In this document: positions 1-7,557 of the stretch, one piece after another
Position numbering within the stretch: the stretch's first letter is position 1
How the letters are laid out: every line of letters begins with the position of its first letter
Assembly (NCBI GenBank): GCA_025062195.1
Contig: JANXAS010000033.1
Span: 1-34,635 of the forward strand
DNA: 34,635 nt
Reading direction: 5' to 3'
DNA from: Armatimonadota bacterium
GTDB lineage: Bacteria > Armatimonadota > Fervidibacteria > Fervidibacterales > Thermosaccharophagaceae
Notes under the pieces: generated by a model
Seen by the model: only the letters and a program-made list of their open reading frames with translations
Databases searched by the model: none
What the model was told of the DNA's origin: nothing
Made by a program: the position numbers and the translations under genes

Positions 1-2
1 AT

Positions 3-455
3 GACGAAATTGACACGATATTGACAACAAGCGAAGTTGAACTTCAAAGGGGCGAAAAAATTGGGTTGACCTTGCCACCGAAACAAATTGCGGTCGTTGA
101 GGCGGAACAGATTGCTGCGATGCCGCCTTTGTTCCCGCGCCCTGACTTGGCGATTTCGGCTCAAGAGGTTAGGGTTGAGGGCAATTGGCTGGTCGTGCCA
201 GTTCACAACATTGGCAGTGCCGATGCACCCAAAACGACGATACTACTCCGCGACCGAACTGGTCGCGGGGTTATCAAGGCGGAAGTGCCGGCATTGAAAG
301 CCCCTTTGGATTTGCAACCCAAAGTTCACATCGCCCGTTTGCTTTTGCCGCCAACGGCTTTGAAGCCTCTACAAGTTATCGTTGACCCAGAAAACCTCAT
401 CGCCGAAATTTACGAGGGCAATAACTTTGTCGTGGTTCAAAGAAGTTCGTATTGA
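3..455 (+). CDS. C-terminal part of secreted protein with CARDB-like domain (partial)
   Basis: The frame is open to the left edge of the window, so this is the 3' end of a larger gene; the TTG at 21 is probably internal. About 150 residues are visible. A short beta-rich stretch (residues near LPPKQIAVVEAEQ) looks like the end of a preceding domain. It is followed by a CARDB-type beta-sandwich starting at PDLAISAQEVRVEG, with the hallmark VPVHNIGSADAPKTTILL strand pair and the closing DPENLIAEIYEGNNFVVV. CARDB domains are extracellular Ig-like modules often appended to secreted hydrolases and adhesins. The catalytic or main part lies outside the window, so the function is unknown. The stop codon directly abuts a palindromic repeat at 456-480. 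Confidence 0.75.
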   Translation, partial: DEIDTILTTSEVELQRGEKIGLTLPPKQIAVVEAEQIAAMPPLFPRPDLAISAQEVRVEGNWLVVPVHNIGSADAPKTTILLRDRTGRGVIKAEVPALKAPLDLQPKVHIARLLLPPTALKPLQVIVDPENLIAEIYEGNNFVVVQRSSY

Positions 456-480
456 GGCACGAAACGAAGTGGAGTGCCGT
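456..480 (+). repeat. Dispersed palindromic element, family 2, copy 1
   Basis: GGCAC and GTGCC arms enclose a GAAACGAAGTGGA core. The copy begins at the base after the stop codon of the upstream gene. Related copies occur at about 4580, 6965, 17081, 17190, 26410, 26484, 30423, 30468 and 30537, all intergenic. Confidence 0.6.
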
Positions 481-576
481 CAAAGACGGGACGGGGGATG
501 GAAGACTGGGGACGAGTTAGGATGCCACTTTACTATCGCTTTCTGACTTGCTACGAACTTTGCCAAAATGAGTGTG

Positions 577-604
577 ATGGGAGGGCGAGGCTCCTGCCGA
601 GCCA
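577..604 (+). repeat. Solitary REP unit (type A)
   Basis: This copy reads GGGAGGGCGAGGCTCC then TGCCGAGCC. It matches the type A unit of the arrays around 21.6-22.8 kb and 25.3 kb, with a few substitutions. It ends about 10 bases before the ribosome binding site of the propeller gene that starts at 627, so it would lie in that gene's 5' untranslated region if transcription begins upstream. Confidence 0.7.
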
Positions 605-626
605 ACTGATTATGGAGGCGATGGCG

Positions 627-1859
627 ATGAAAAGGTTGAAGCGAGTCACCTTGATACTTGCAGCGGTTACGCTGTGCCTTATTGCCGTCATTGGTTTTGT
701 AAGCGTCATGTATCCATGGAGCAGGGTGAGCATATTCAGGCTTCCCTTAGTGGGAGACACTGCATGGTCTGTGGTGCCTACTTCGGTCAAGATTTTTGTA
801 GTAAAAAGGATTTTCTTCAAATCAGCCAAATTGGAGGGATTTCAAGTTCGTTGGGTAAAAGTCGGGGAAGTTGTAACTTTTTCGGATAACAATGCAATTT
901 GCCTACTAAGTGTTGACAAACCCGTAAAAGGTGCACTTTGGTCACGCCAATACGCACAGGTTGAGGCTTTCAGGATGGATGACGGCTCAACGCTTTGGAC
1001 TTGCACCATTCCCAATCCAGTTTGGGAGAAGGGGGAAAGCATCGTTTGGGAGTTGTTAACGATGGGCAATGAGGTTTGGGTCATTGCAACAAGTGTTGGG
1101 CAAATAAACGCTTTGGACTCTCAAACGGGTAAACTGCTGTGGAAGTATGACTTTGGCTTTCCAATTTGGAGGATAGAAAAAGGCGAACAAGTTGTCTTTG
1201 TCGGTCACAGAAGTGGTATCCTTTGTTTTGAACCGAAAGACAAACGGGTCTTGTGGGAAATCCATGAAGAAAAAGCGTATATTGATAGCAAAGTGATTGA
1301 CCACTTGCTACAAGTCTTCATAAACCCTTATGAAGATAGACCTGCCTACACTCGTTGGTTCTCGCTAAAAGACGGCAAACCAACGGAGCGCCCGCCTGAG
1401 GTCAAAAGGCAAAAGGGTGAAGAAATCCCAAATTGCGTAAAACAGTGGCTAAAACGCTATAAGGAAGCAAGTATCGTCGGTCAAAGAAACGGTCTGTTTT
1501 TAATCGGCGCTGAGAATGGGACAGAAAGGCTAATTGCCGTTGATGCCAAAAGCGGGAAGGCGAAATGGGAAGTCAAGACAGAAATTTCACAGGCTCATTG
1601 CTGTGGTCATAACTACCAAATCGCATTTGCTGGCAAATTTGTTTTCTACTGCGTGAGCAGTAACCATTCGTTTCATCCCGGCGAGGATTCTCAACTCTTG
1701 GCAGTGAATCTGGAAACAGGCAGCGTTACTGCTAAAGCAGAATGGATTGATCCATTTAGAGGGCAGCGAGAAGAAATTCGGCTCCTAAGAGTTAACAATG
1801 GGCAAGTGATTGTCGCTTCCGATTTTTGGGTGTGCAAGTTAGATTTGACTGCCAAGTAG
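627..1859 (+). CDS. Membrane-anchored PQQ-type beta-propeller protein
   Basis: The protein has 410 residues from the ATG at 627, chosen because GGAGG lies 8 bases upstream; the frame extends further upstream, but that stretch contains a REP unit. Residues 1-30 (MKRLKRV followed by a hydrophobic run) form a signal anchor, so the rest is probably extracytoplasmic. Several PQQ/quinoprotein-like blades are visible with the pattern (A/V)xDxxTGkxxWxxx: FRMDDGSTLWT, NALDSQTGKLLWKYD, CFEPKDKRVLWEI, IAVDAKSGKAKWEV and LAVNLETGSVTA. Such propellers serve as binding scaffolds (for example BamB-like) or as quinoprotein enzymes. No cofactor-binding residues can be assigned, so the activity is unknown. A gap of 192 bases separates it from the next gene. 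Confidence 0.75.
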   Translation: MKRLKRVTLILAAVTLCLIAVIGFVSVMYPWSRVSIFRLPLVGDTAWSVVPTSVKIFVVKRIFFKSAKLEGFQVRWVKVGEVVTFSDNNAICLLSVDKPVKGALWSRQYAQVEAFRMDDGSTLWTCTIPNPVWEKGESIVWELLTMGNEVWVIATSVGQINALDSQTGKLLWKYDFGFPIWRIEKGEQVVFVGHRSGILCFEPKDKRVLWEIHEEKAYIDSKVIDHLLQVFINPYEDRPAYTRWFSLKDGKPTERPPEVKRQKGEEIPNCVKQWLKRYKEASIVGQRNGLFLIGAENGTERLIAVDAKSGKAKWEVKTEISQAHCCGHNYQIAFAGKFVFYCVSSNHSFHPGEDSQLLAVNLETGSVTAKAEWIDPFRGQREEIRLLRVNNGQVIVASDFWVCKLDLTAK

Positions 1860-2051
1860 CGGCATATTTGTGTCCTTCCTGCGAGTTTGACGAAGCCAAA
1901 TAAAGACGAGAAAATAAGGCAATTGAGAAACATTTCAACACGACTTTTTAGCAAACTGTAAATGGGTTAGTGCTAATTCACCTCGTGGCAAGTAGTGGCG
2001 GTGGTCTTGAGCTGAATAGTTCGTCACAAACTCAGAGGGGGGTGAGAGGAA

Positions 2052-3074
2052 ATGACGCACACTCACACTGTCGTTTGTGAGAGACCAAACGAGGTTATAA
2101 TCCGTGAGGAACCACTACCTGAACTTGGTCACAGCATGTTTCTTGTGCGTGCCAAACTTACTGCCATAAGCACAGGCACAGAAATGACGCTTGTAACTGG
2201 CGACTTTGAGCCAGATAGCGTCTGGGCAAGACTTGCACGCTACCCTTTGAAACTCGGCTATAGTCACCTTGGCGAAGTGATTGCGGTTGGAGATGGAGTT
2301 GATGGTGTTCAAGTTGGCGATAGGGTCGTTGGGTGGAAAAATCACTCACAATTTGTGATCTATCGTGCGGGAGAATTTTTCGTCAAAGTCCCCGATGATA
2401 TTTTGGACGAATCAGCAGTGCTGTTTTCGCTTGCTGTAATTTCGCTTAACGGCGTTCGCAAAGCTAAGGTGCAACTTGGCGAGTGCGCCATTGTCTTCGG
2501 GCTTGGTCCAATTGGAATTTGGGCTGCACAATTTGCTTACCTTTGCGGTGCTCGTCCTGTAATTGGAGTTGATTTGCTTGAGAATCGCCGAAGCTTAGCC
2601 GAACGAGTCAAAGCCGTTGATATGGCATTTGATGGGGCTGATGAAAACCTTACCGACAAGGTTGCGGAATTGACGAAGGGAAGGATGGCAGATGTTATTT
2701 TTGAGGTGACGGGTAACCCAAGGGCAATATTGGACGAGGTTAAACTACTGCGAAAGCAAGGTCGGTTGATTATTCTCAGCAGTCCAAGAGGCAAAACAGA
2801 ATTTGATTTCCATGACTGGTGCAACTGGACAAGCATAAGCATCATTGGTGCACATAACAGCTCACATCCGCCACATGAAAATCCGGATGACCCATGGACA
2901 CAAAGGCGTAATGTTGAGGTATTTTTTGAATTAATCAGGCGAAGCGAGGTGGCTACAACTCAACTCATAACGCACCGTTTCAAATGGGGCGATGCGCCAA
3001 AGGCTTATGAGCTGTTGGTGAAGGAAAGAGGTCAGACTGGCATTGTGATACTTGACTGGCAGCAAAGCGCATAG
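2052..3074 (+). CDS. MDR-superfamily (alcohol dehydrogenase-like) oxidoreductase lacking zinc ligands
   Basis: The protein has 340 residues with a strong GGGGGGTGAGAGG ribosome binding site just before the ATG. An N-terminal GroES-like domain (about residues 1-130) is followed by a Rossmann fold with GLGPIG at 150-155 and an acidic residue (D174) at the end of the second strand, which favours NAD(H). The usual catalytic-zinc Cys of the ICGTD motif is replaced (AISTGTE, near 39-44), the GHE motif reads GYSHLGEV, and the four-Cys structural zinc lobe near residues 95-110 is absent. It therefore belongs to the non-zinc or altered branch, with similarity in style to BchC-like and threonine-dehydrogenase-like proteins often annotated as sugar or polyol dehydrogenases. 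The substrate is unknown. Confidence 0.85.
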   Translation: MTHTHTVVCERPNEVIIREEPLPELGHSMFLVRAKLTAISTGTEMTLVTGDFEPDSVWARLARYPLKLGYSHLGEVIAVGDGVDGVQVGDRVVGWKNHSQFVIYRAGEFFVKVPDDILDESAVLFSLAVISLNGVRKAKVQLGECAIVFGLGPIGIWAAQFAYLCGARPVIGVDLLENRRSLAERVKAVDMAFDGADENLTDKVAELTKGRMADVIFEVTGNPRAILDEVKLLRKQGRLIILSSPRGKTEFDFHDWCNWTSISIIGAHNSSHPPHENPDDPWTQRRNVEVFFELIRRSEVATTQLITHRFKWGDAPKAYELLVKERGQTGIVILDWQQSA

Positions 3075-3447
3075 CGAAAAATGAAATTAGTATGGAGGCT
3101 ACGCAATTGGTGCTGTTTTGTAGTGGCAGACGACAGTCTGCCGAAAAACGGTAGAAAAACGAACGATGCGGGCAGCCGTTAAGCTGATAGAGATGCCAGA
3201 TTTTGGCGACCCTTTTGAAATTTCCAAAATTGTGGCGGATTTAGCCCGCAAAAGCCCTCTTATAAGCTACGAAAACCTTTCATTCTGAGCTAAAGCCTCT
3301 TCTGCACATCATCATTTATGTCGTTTGCAGCATTCGTTTTTGTCATTTTTGTCGTCGTCCGCCCGGATAAAAACAAGCTAATTGCGTGACTCCTAACACA
3401 AACAGCTTCTCATACATGTTGTGTTCAAGTGTTCACATCACAAATGT
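3075..3447. other. Intergenic region with hairpin element and short open frame
   Basis: No convincing gene. It holds a perfect 7-bp hairpin at 3125-3142 (GGCAGAC / GTCTGCC, loop GACA). A 40-codon frame at 3166-3288 begins MRAAVKLIEMPDFG and has no ribosome binding site; it may be a gene remnant. The rest is AT-rich spacer between convergent genes. Confidence 0.5.
3125..3142. repeat. Hairpin repeat, family 3
   Basis: This is a perfect 7-bp inverted repeat with a GACA loop. Its flank read on the minus strand (TCGTCTGCCACTAC) recurs at about 34402-34415 near the other end of the window, so this is a dispersed element. There is no T-run on either side, so it is not an obvious intrinsic terminator. 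Confidence 0.5.
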
Positions 3448-4509
3448 TCACTTACTGAGCATGGTTAATAAGCCCAACCGCCATGGTATTTCGCCGTAGC
3501 TTTTGCCCACCCTTTCCTTGTCTGAAACACCCTGAAAAAGGAAACGAATACTTGCTGGGTCTACTTCCATGCGCTCATCGTAACCTGCCCGAATCAATTC
3601 ACCATGGCTAAATGAGTCCGTCCAATTTTCCCCAAAAAATTGCACATTTACTGGGCTTGCAAATGGCTTTTCGTATGTATCGGCAATTGCTTTCCATTTG
3701 CCATCAAGCGATTCAGCGATGTAAGCCTTATAGTATCTTCTGCCATTTGGTCCTTGCGCCTCAATTATCGTAAAATATGTGTTCAACCCTCTCAACCTGT
3801 ATGTGTGGCTTGCTTCAAATATATCGCCTACCAACACTACTTTGGGCTCGCTCCAGCCATCAGGAAATGACGATAGTTTTGTCTCAGAGCGCCACATTCT
3901 GCCATCAAGCGATGTGAAGAAAAGGTGTGCACTATTCTCGTCACAAATGACCCAAAAATCAATCCACCGTTCCACATTCTTTGGCTGTTCCGTGAAAAGC
4001 AGTCTCGGCTTAGTCCAACCGTGTGGATTTGCAATATCATCATTCGTTGAGTATGCTGGTTGAAGGGCTGGCTTGCGAGTTTGGTCAATAATTTGGAAAA
4101 TTAGATACCACTTTTTGTGTGGTGTAAAATAAAAAACCTGTGGTGCACAGAAATAGCCGTCAGTTATTCGCAGCATATGCCTTTCTGCGTTGGCTGCATT
4201 CTCAAAATCGGTAAATGAGATGTATTCAATCTGATGTGAGCGTTTTTTGCCCCTAACTGTGCAAAATAAGTGCCATCGCCCATTGTAGAAGACGATTGAA
4301 GGATCTTTGACGGAGTAAAAGAAGTCGTCTGGACGCTGCATAGGCGAAATAAGTGGCGGACTGCAAATCCACCTGAAATTCCCCAAAAGTATGCTCCCAA
4401 ACGAAATATTTTGCTCATCACCGCTATCATAAGCGATTGCGCAAATTGTCACAAATGTCAGCGTTGTAGGTAGCCCGAAATGAAGCATCCTTGTCACAAT
4501 TTGCACCAT
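3448..4509 (-). CDS. Secreted GH62 alpha-L-arabinofuranosidase
   Basis: The protein has 353 residues from the ATG at 4509, preceded by GAGGTG at 6 bases; the upstream GTG lies inside that binding site. A hydrophobic segment near residues 10-27 suggests secretion. The mature part carries the GH62 sequence pattern: FRWICSPPLISP, VKDPSIVFYNG, SFTDFENA, CAPQVFYFTPHKKWYLI, YSTNDDIANPHGW, WIDFWVICDE, FEASHTY, SHGELIRAGYD and PWRLGLLT. By comparison with GH62 and GH43 five-bladed propellers, the likely general base is the Asp of KDPS (~69), the pKa-modulating Asp is in WIDFW (~184), and the general acid is the Glu of FEAS (~233). GH62 enzymes remove arabinose side chains from arabinoxylan and related polymers. 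It lies 113 bases downstream of the GH42-like gene on the same strand, possibly co-transcribed. Confidence 0.9.
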   Translation of the reverse strand: MVQIVTRMLHFGLPTTLTFVTICAIAYDSGDEQNISFGSILLGNFRWICSPPLISPMQRPDDFFYSVKDPSIVFYNGRWHLFCTVRGKKRSHQIEYISFTDFENAANAERHMLRITDGYFCAPQVFYFTPHKKWYLIFQIIDQTRKPALQPAYSTNDDIANPHGWTKPRLLFTEQPKNVERWIDFWVICDENSAHLFFTSLDGRMWRSETKLSSFPDGWSEPKVVLVGDIFEASHTYRLRGLNTYFTIIEAQGPNGRRYYKAYIAESLDGKWKAIADTYEKPFASPVNVQFFGENWTDSFSHGELIRAGYDERMEVDPASIRFLFQGVSDKERVGKSYGEIPWRLGLLTMLSK

Positions 4510-4579
4510 TCTTCTCACCTCTAAATTTGAGAGTGACAGCAGCGGTGTCTAAATTTGAATAGGTCACTATGAACGACTG

Positions 4580-4617
4580 ACGCCACTCCACTTCCATTCG
4601 CGCCCGCTGCGAACAAT
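4580..4617 (-). repeat. Dispersed palindromic element, family 2, variant between the two glycosidase genes
   Basis: It reads ACGCCACTCCACTTC then CGCTGCGAACAA, matching the minus-orientation family consensus (ACGGCACTCCGCTTCG then TGCTACGAACAA) with substitutions. It sits 5 bases beyond the stop codon of the GH42-like gene. Confidence 0.45.
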
Positions 4618-4622
4618 GACTA

Positions 4623-6785
4623 TTAGCGCAGCTCAAAAATCAGAGGCGCCCAAGGTTCAAGTATAGCAGTCACTTGTATTGTCACGCCGTAGTCTTGACC
4701 AGTGATTACATTGCGTATGTGGGCTTTGTTCGTGAAGATGATGCGAACTTTTTCGGCTTTCTCTATCGCTTCGTTCGTTGGGTAACCAACGGAGCGCAAT
4801 TCATCGGCGCGAAACTCATGGTTGCGAATTAGTGCGACAAATTCGGAGTCTTTTCCACTGTATCGCCAAACTTCAACACAAGCGACTTCTTGACCCGTAT
4901 CAGCATTCGCAACTTTAACTGGTGCTTCCAAGCCGGCCATCTTAAGCAACCTTTGCATCAATTCGCGATATGCTTTGCCCTTTGGCGGAGAAAGACGCAA
5001 TCTGCCGTAGTCACGCATGTCTAAGTTGAGATACACCGCAAAACCTTTGCCGTAGCGGTTGATGATGACTGCGGGTGTTTTAGCTTGAAGCATCGGCTTG
5101 CCCGTCGTGATAGAAATGTCAGGCTCGTAAATTGCCAATGGCTCATCCTGTGCAAGCAAAATTTCACCACCACTTGGCTTTGGTGACCAACCAACGCTTT
5201 TTCGGTTAATGCCAAATAAGTCATCCAACTGCCCTTGAGGAAGCCTTTTGCAATGTTCGTCCATTGTCGCAGTCATGTTGTCAGCGATGGCAACTCCGCC
5301 TGCGCGAACAAACGCTTTGACTTGCTCGCACTCCTTCTCCGACATAGCGACGGATTGCGGCAGAATCAGAACCTTAAATTTGCGCCGAGTCAACTCGCCA
5401 AGCTCAACCTGCTCGTATGAGACGAACTCAAACTGAAAGCCCAAATCTTCAACAAGCCTCACAAACGCATCTCTGGCTTTTGCTAACCGGGAGTGAATGG
5501 CTTCATAGGACGAGAAGCGTCTTGGCCAAGTGTCACCATCTTCCCTTGAATCAAACATCCAGTGAGCACGAATGCTAGCCTGCGAGTAGTGAATTGCGAT
5601 TGGGTCAACAATTGGCTCAACTTGGAAGAGCAGCGGCGCGACGGCTTTGATTTCTTTGAAGATGGCTGCCAACTGCTTGCCCCGTTCGGTTGGTGGCAAA
5701 TCAGGGGCGCTTTTGTCAATACACCTGCTTTTTTCATCATCCCAAACTATGCAACCTTTATCGCCATGAAGTAGCAATCGCCAAAGGCGCAATCTAATTC
5801 GGTTGTAATCTGTCCCGAAAACCGTCGCCAGAATTGGCGACCCATTCGGCATGAACGAGCGGAAGATTTCTCGGCTGTTGCAAATGTCATAAGGCTCAAC
5901 CCAATCAATTATTTGCGACAGGCGCCACAAATCGTAGCCGCCCCATGCACTTGGCATTTGCGTTCCTTCCAAGCCAACCAATGCATCTTTATCAACTTGG
6001 CGGATGATTTGGCGCATCCTTGCGATTGCTTGAGCAAACGAAAAGTCCATGAACTCACGATGGTCAGCCCAAGGGGCATAGTTTTCAAGCCGCCCCAATT
6101 TCAAAGCCTCGCGCTCCCTCGCTTTGATTTCGTAAGTTGTCATTGGCACAACCTCGTCCCACGAAGCGAAATTAGTCTCCCACTCGCGATTCAACGCACC
6201 AAGCGAACCATACCGCCCTTTTAGCCACTCACGAAACGCCCTCAGCGTATGCTCGCAAAAGCAATAATCCATCGGCGACGCAAAAGCGCCAATTGATGGT
6301 TCGTCCTGAAGGTTGTAAAACAGCGGGCGATGCGGCGCATAGCGCTGTGCCATGCTGGTCAGATACTTTGTGATTTCGTCCCAGAACGCAGGGGCGTCAA
6401 AACAGGGTTTGCGAACTAAGAACTTTTTGTCGCGCGTCTGTGTGTAACCACGGAAGTCTTCGTCGTAAAGTTTGCGCCGACCATGATGAAATGCAAGTTG
6501 CGGGACAAGATTCTCAACATAAAAGCCAAAGCCATGTTGCACAAAAGGTTTTGGGTCTCGCCCGCGATAGCACTGCTCGGCGGTGAACTCCAATTCGCGA
6601 AGCCGTTGAAACCACAATGCAATATTTTGAGCGACTGGGTCGGTGCTCCACATGATGGCTTGGTAGCTTTGCCATCTCACTTGAGCATGTGCAACTTGAA
6701 GCGCGATCACGGATAAGCAAACTGCAAACCATAGCGCACACCAGCTTCCATTGCGCCATCCAGAAAACTTGCATGAGATATGCAT
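4623..6785 (-). CDS. Secreted GH42-like glycoside hydrolase (beta-galactosidase trimerisation domain)
   Basis: The protein has 720 residues from the ATG at 6785, preceded by GAGGTGATTGAG; the frame extends 66 codons upstream without a good start. A signal peptide (charged start, hydrophobic residues 15-31, cleavage near AHA-Q at 34-35) predicts export. The TIM-barrel half contains FYNLQDEPSIGAFA (Glu162, candidate acid/base) and GALNREWETNFASWDEV, both GH42-like. The second half has the flavodoxin-like trimerisation fold (VLILPQSVAMSEKECEQVKAFVRAGGVAIAD) followed by a beta-rich C-terminus. The strand where GH42 normally carries its nucleophile reads PILATVFGTDY and lacks a Glu, so substrate and even catalytic competence are uncertain. 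Its neighbour, GH62, suggests a role on arabinoxylan or arabinogalactan oligosaccharides. Confidence 0.75.
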   Translation of the reverse strand: MHISCKFSGWRNGSWCALWFAVCLSVIALQVAHAQVRWQSYQAIMWSTDPVAQNIALWFQRLRELEFTAEQCYRGRDPKPFVQHGFGFYVENLVPQLAFHHGRRKLYDEDFRGYTQTRDKKFLVRKPCFDAPAFWDEITKYLTSMAQRYAPHRPLFYNLQDEPSIGAFASPMDYCFCEHTLRAFREWLKGRYGSLGALNREWETNFASWDEVVPMTTYEIKAREREALKLGRLENYAPWADHREFMDFSFAQAIARMRQIIRQVDKDALVGLEGTQMPSAWGGYDLWRLSQIIDWVEPYDICNSREIFRSFMPNGSPILATVFGTDYNRIRLRLWRLLLHGDKGCIVWDDEKSRCIDKSAPDLPPTERGKQLAAIFKEIKAVAPLLFQVEPIVDPIAIHYSQASIRAHWMFDSREDGDTWPRRFSSYEAIHSRLAKARDAFVRLVEDLGFQFEFVSYEQVELGELTRRKFKVLILPQSVAMSEKECEQVKAFVRAGGVAIADNMTATMDEHCKRLPQGQLDDLFGINRKSVGWSPKPSGGEILLAQDEPLAIYEPDISITTGKPMLQAKTPAVIINRYGKGFAVYLNLDMRDYGRLRLSPPKGKAYRELMQRLLKMAGLEAPVKVANADTGQEVACVEVWRYSGKDSEFVALIRNHEFRADELRSVGYPTNEAIEKAEKVRIIFTNKAHIRNVITGQDYGVTIQVTAILEPWAPLIFELR

Positions 6786-6964
6786 CTCAATCACCTCAAC
6801 CTCGTTTTTGTTAACGCTATCGCAGCGCGAACATTGTGAGTGACGCAGGTGTAAATTTAGCGGTAACGCAAACACTGCAAAATATAAAGCGCCGTTAGTA
6901 GCGAAGTGATAGCGATGCAGCGCTTCAACATGCTCACATCTCCACCCTACACTCCAAACTAACA

Positions 6965-6999
6965 GCGCTTCGCTTCGTTCCATGCTTCGCTACAAACTA
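6965..6999 (-). repeat. Dispersed palindromic element, family 2, degenerate copy
   Basis: GCGCTTCGCTTCGTTCC then TGCTTCGCTACAAAC resembles the minus-orientation family consensus (GCACTCCGCTTCGTGCC then TTGCTACGAAC). It is degenerate, so the assignment is tentative. Confidence 0.35.
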
Positions 7000-7363
7000 T
7001 TCAGCATCCACAACTGCCCGTCTCCGATACCCACAATTTGGCGCAAATTGATATGAGTTAAGAAGTTGAATGCGGTGGCAGTCGCTAAGCCGCCAAACTA
7101 ATTTGTCTCTGTCAATTCTCACCGACCATGCTATGTCCGCCCACCAAACAATATCAACTGTGCAAGCCCTGTTGCATTTACGAACGAGTTTGCTCACGCT
7201 ATGATGATAGCGAGTGTAAAAGCGCTTTGGAAATGTTTTCACCTTGCTGCTCTTTACTGCAAACGCTGTTGGTGGACAATTTTCCCAGAAGATGCTGTTT
7301 GCTTTAGCCAAGAGGTTTGTCGGAATCTTGCGCACTGTTGGGCAAAATGTGCCCGAAAATCCC

Positions 7364-7382
7364 GGGCAGGCATCCCCTGCCC
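7364..7382. other. GC-rich hairpin upstream of sppA
   Basis: This is a perfect 7-bp inverted repeat, GGGCAGG / CCTGCCC, with loop CATCC, flanked by further GC-rich partial palindromes (GCCCGAAAATCCCGGGC just before it). It lies about 175 bases upstream of the sppA start. No T-run follows, so it could be a leader structure rather than a terminator. Confidence 0.35.
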
Positions 7383-7557
7383 TTTCAAGAAAAAACTTTG
7401 CCGAATAAATTCGTCGCCAAGCAATCTCGTCATCAATGTCTGGCTAAAGCAGACGGCATGGAAAAGTTGAGCATCAAAAACCCTTTGAGTGAGAGTGAAC
7501 CATTAATAGCTTTTGCAGCAGATTTGAAATTCAAAGTTTGTCATGGGGGTGCAAACC

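Larger units (their letters stand above)
6786..7557. other. Long intergenic region between divergent GH42-like and sppA genes
   Basis: About 770 bases without a supported gene; the open frames here have poor protein composition and no binding sites. It must contain divergent regulatory sequence for the two flanking genes. A family 2 repeat variant lies near 6965-6999 (CGCTTCGCTTCGTTCCATGC). A GC-rich hairpin is at 7364-7382. Confidence 0.5.

Noticed and set aside
6997-7335. 112-codon minus-strand frame upstream of sppA
   Set aside because: No binding site, atypical composition (many Cys, Arg and Trp clusters), no recognisable motif, and it lies across likely regulatory sequence.
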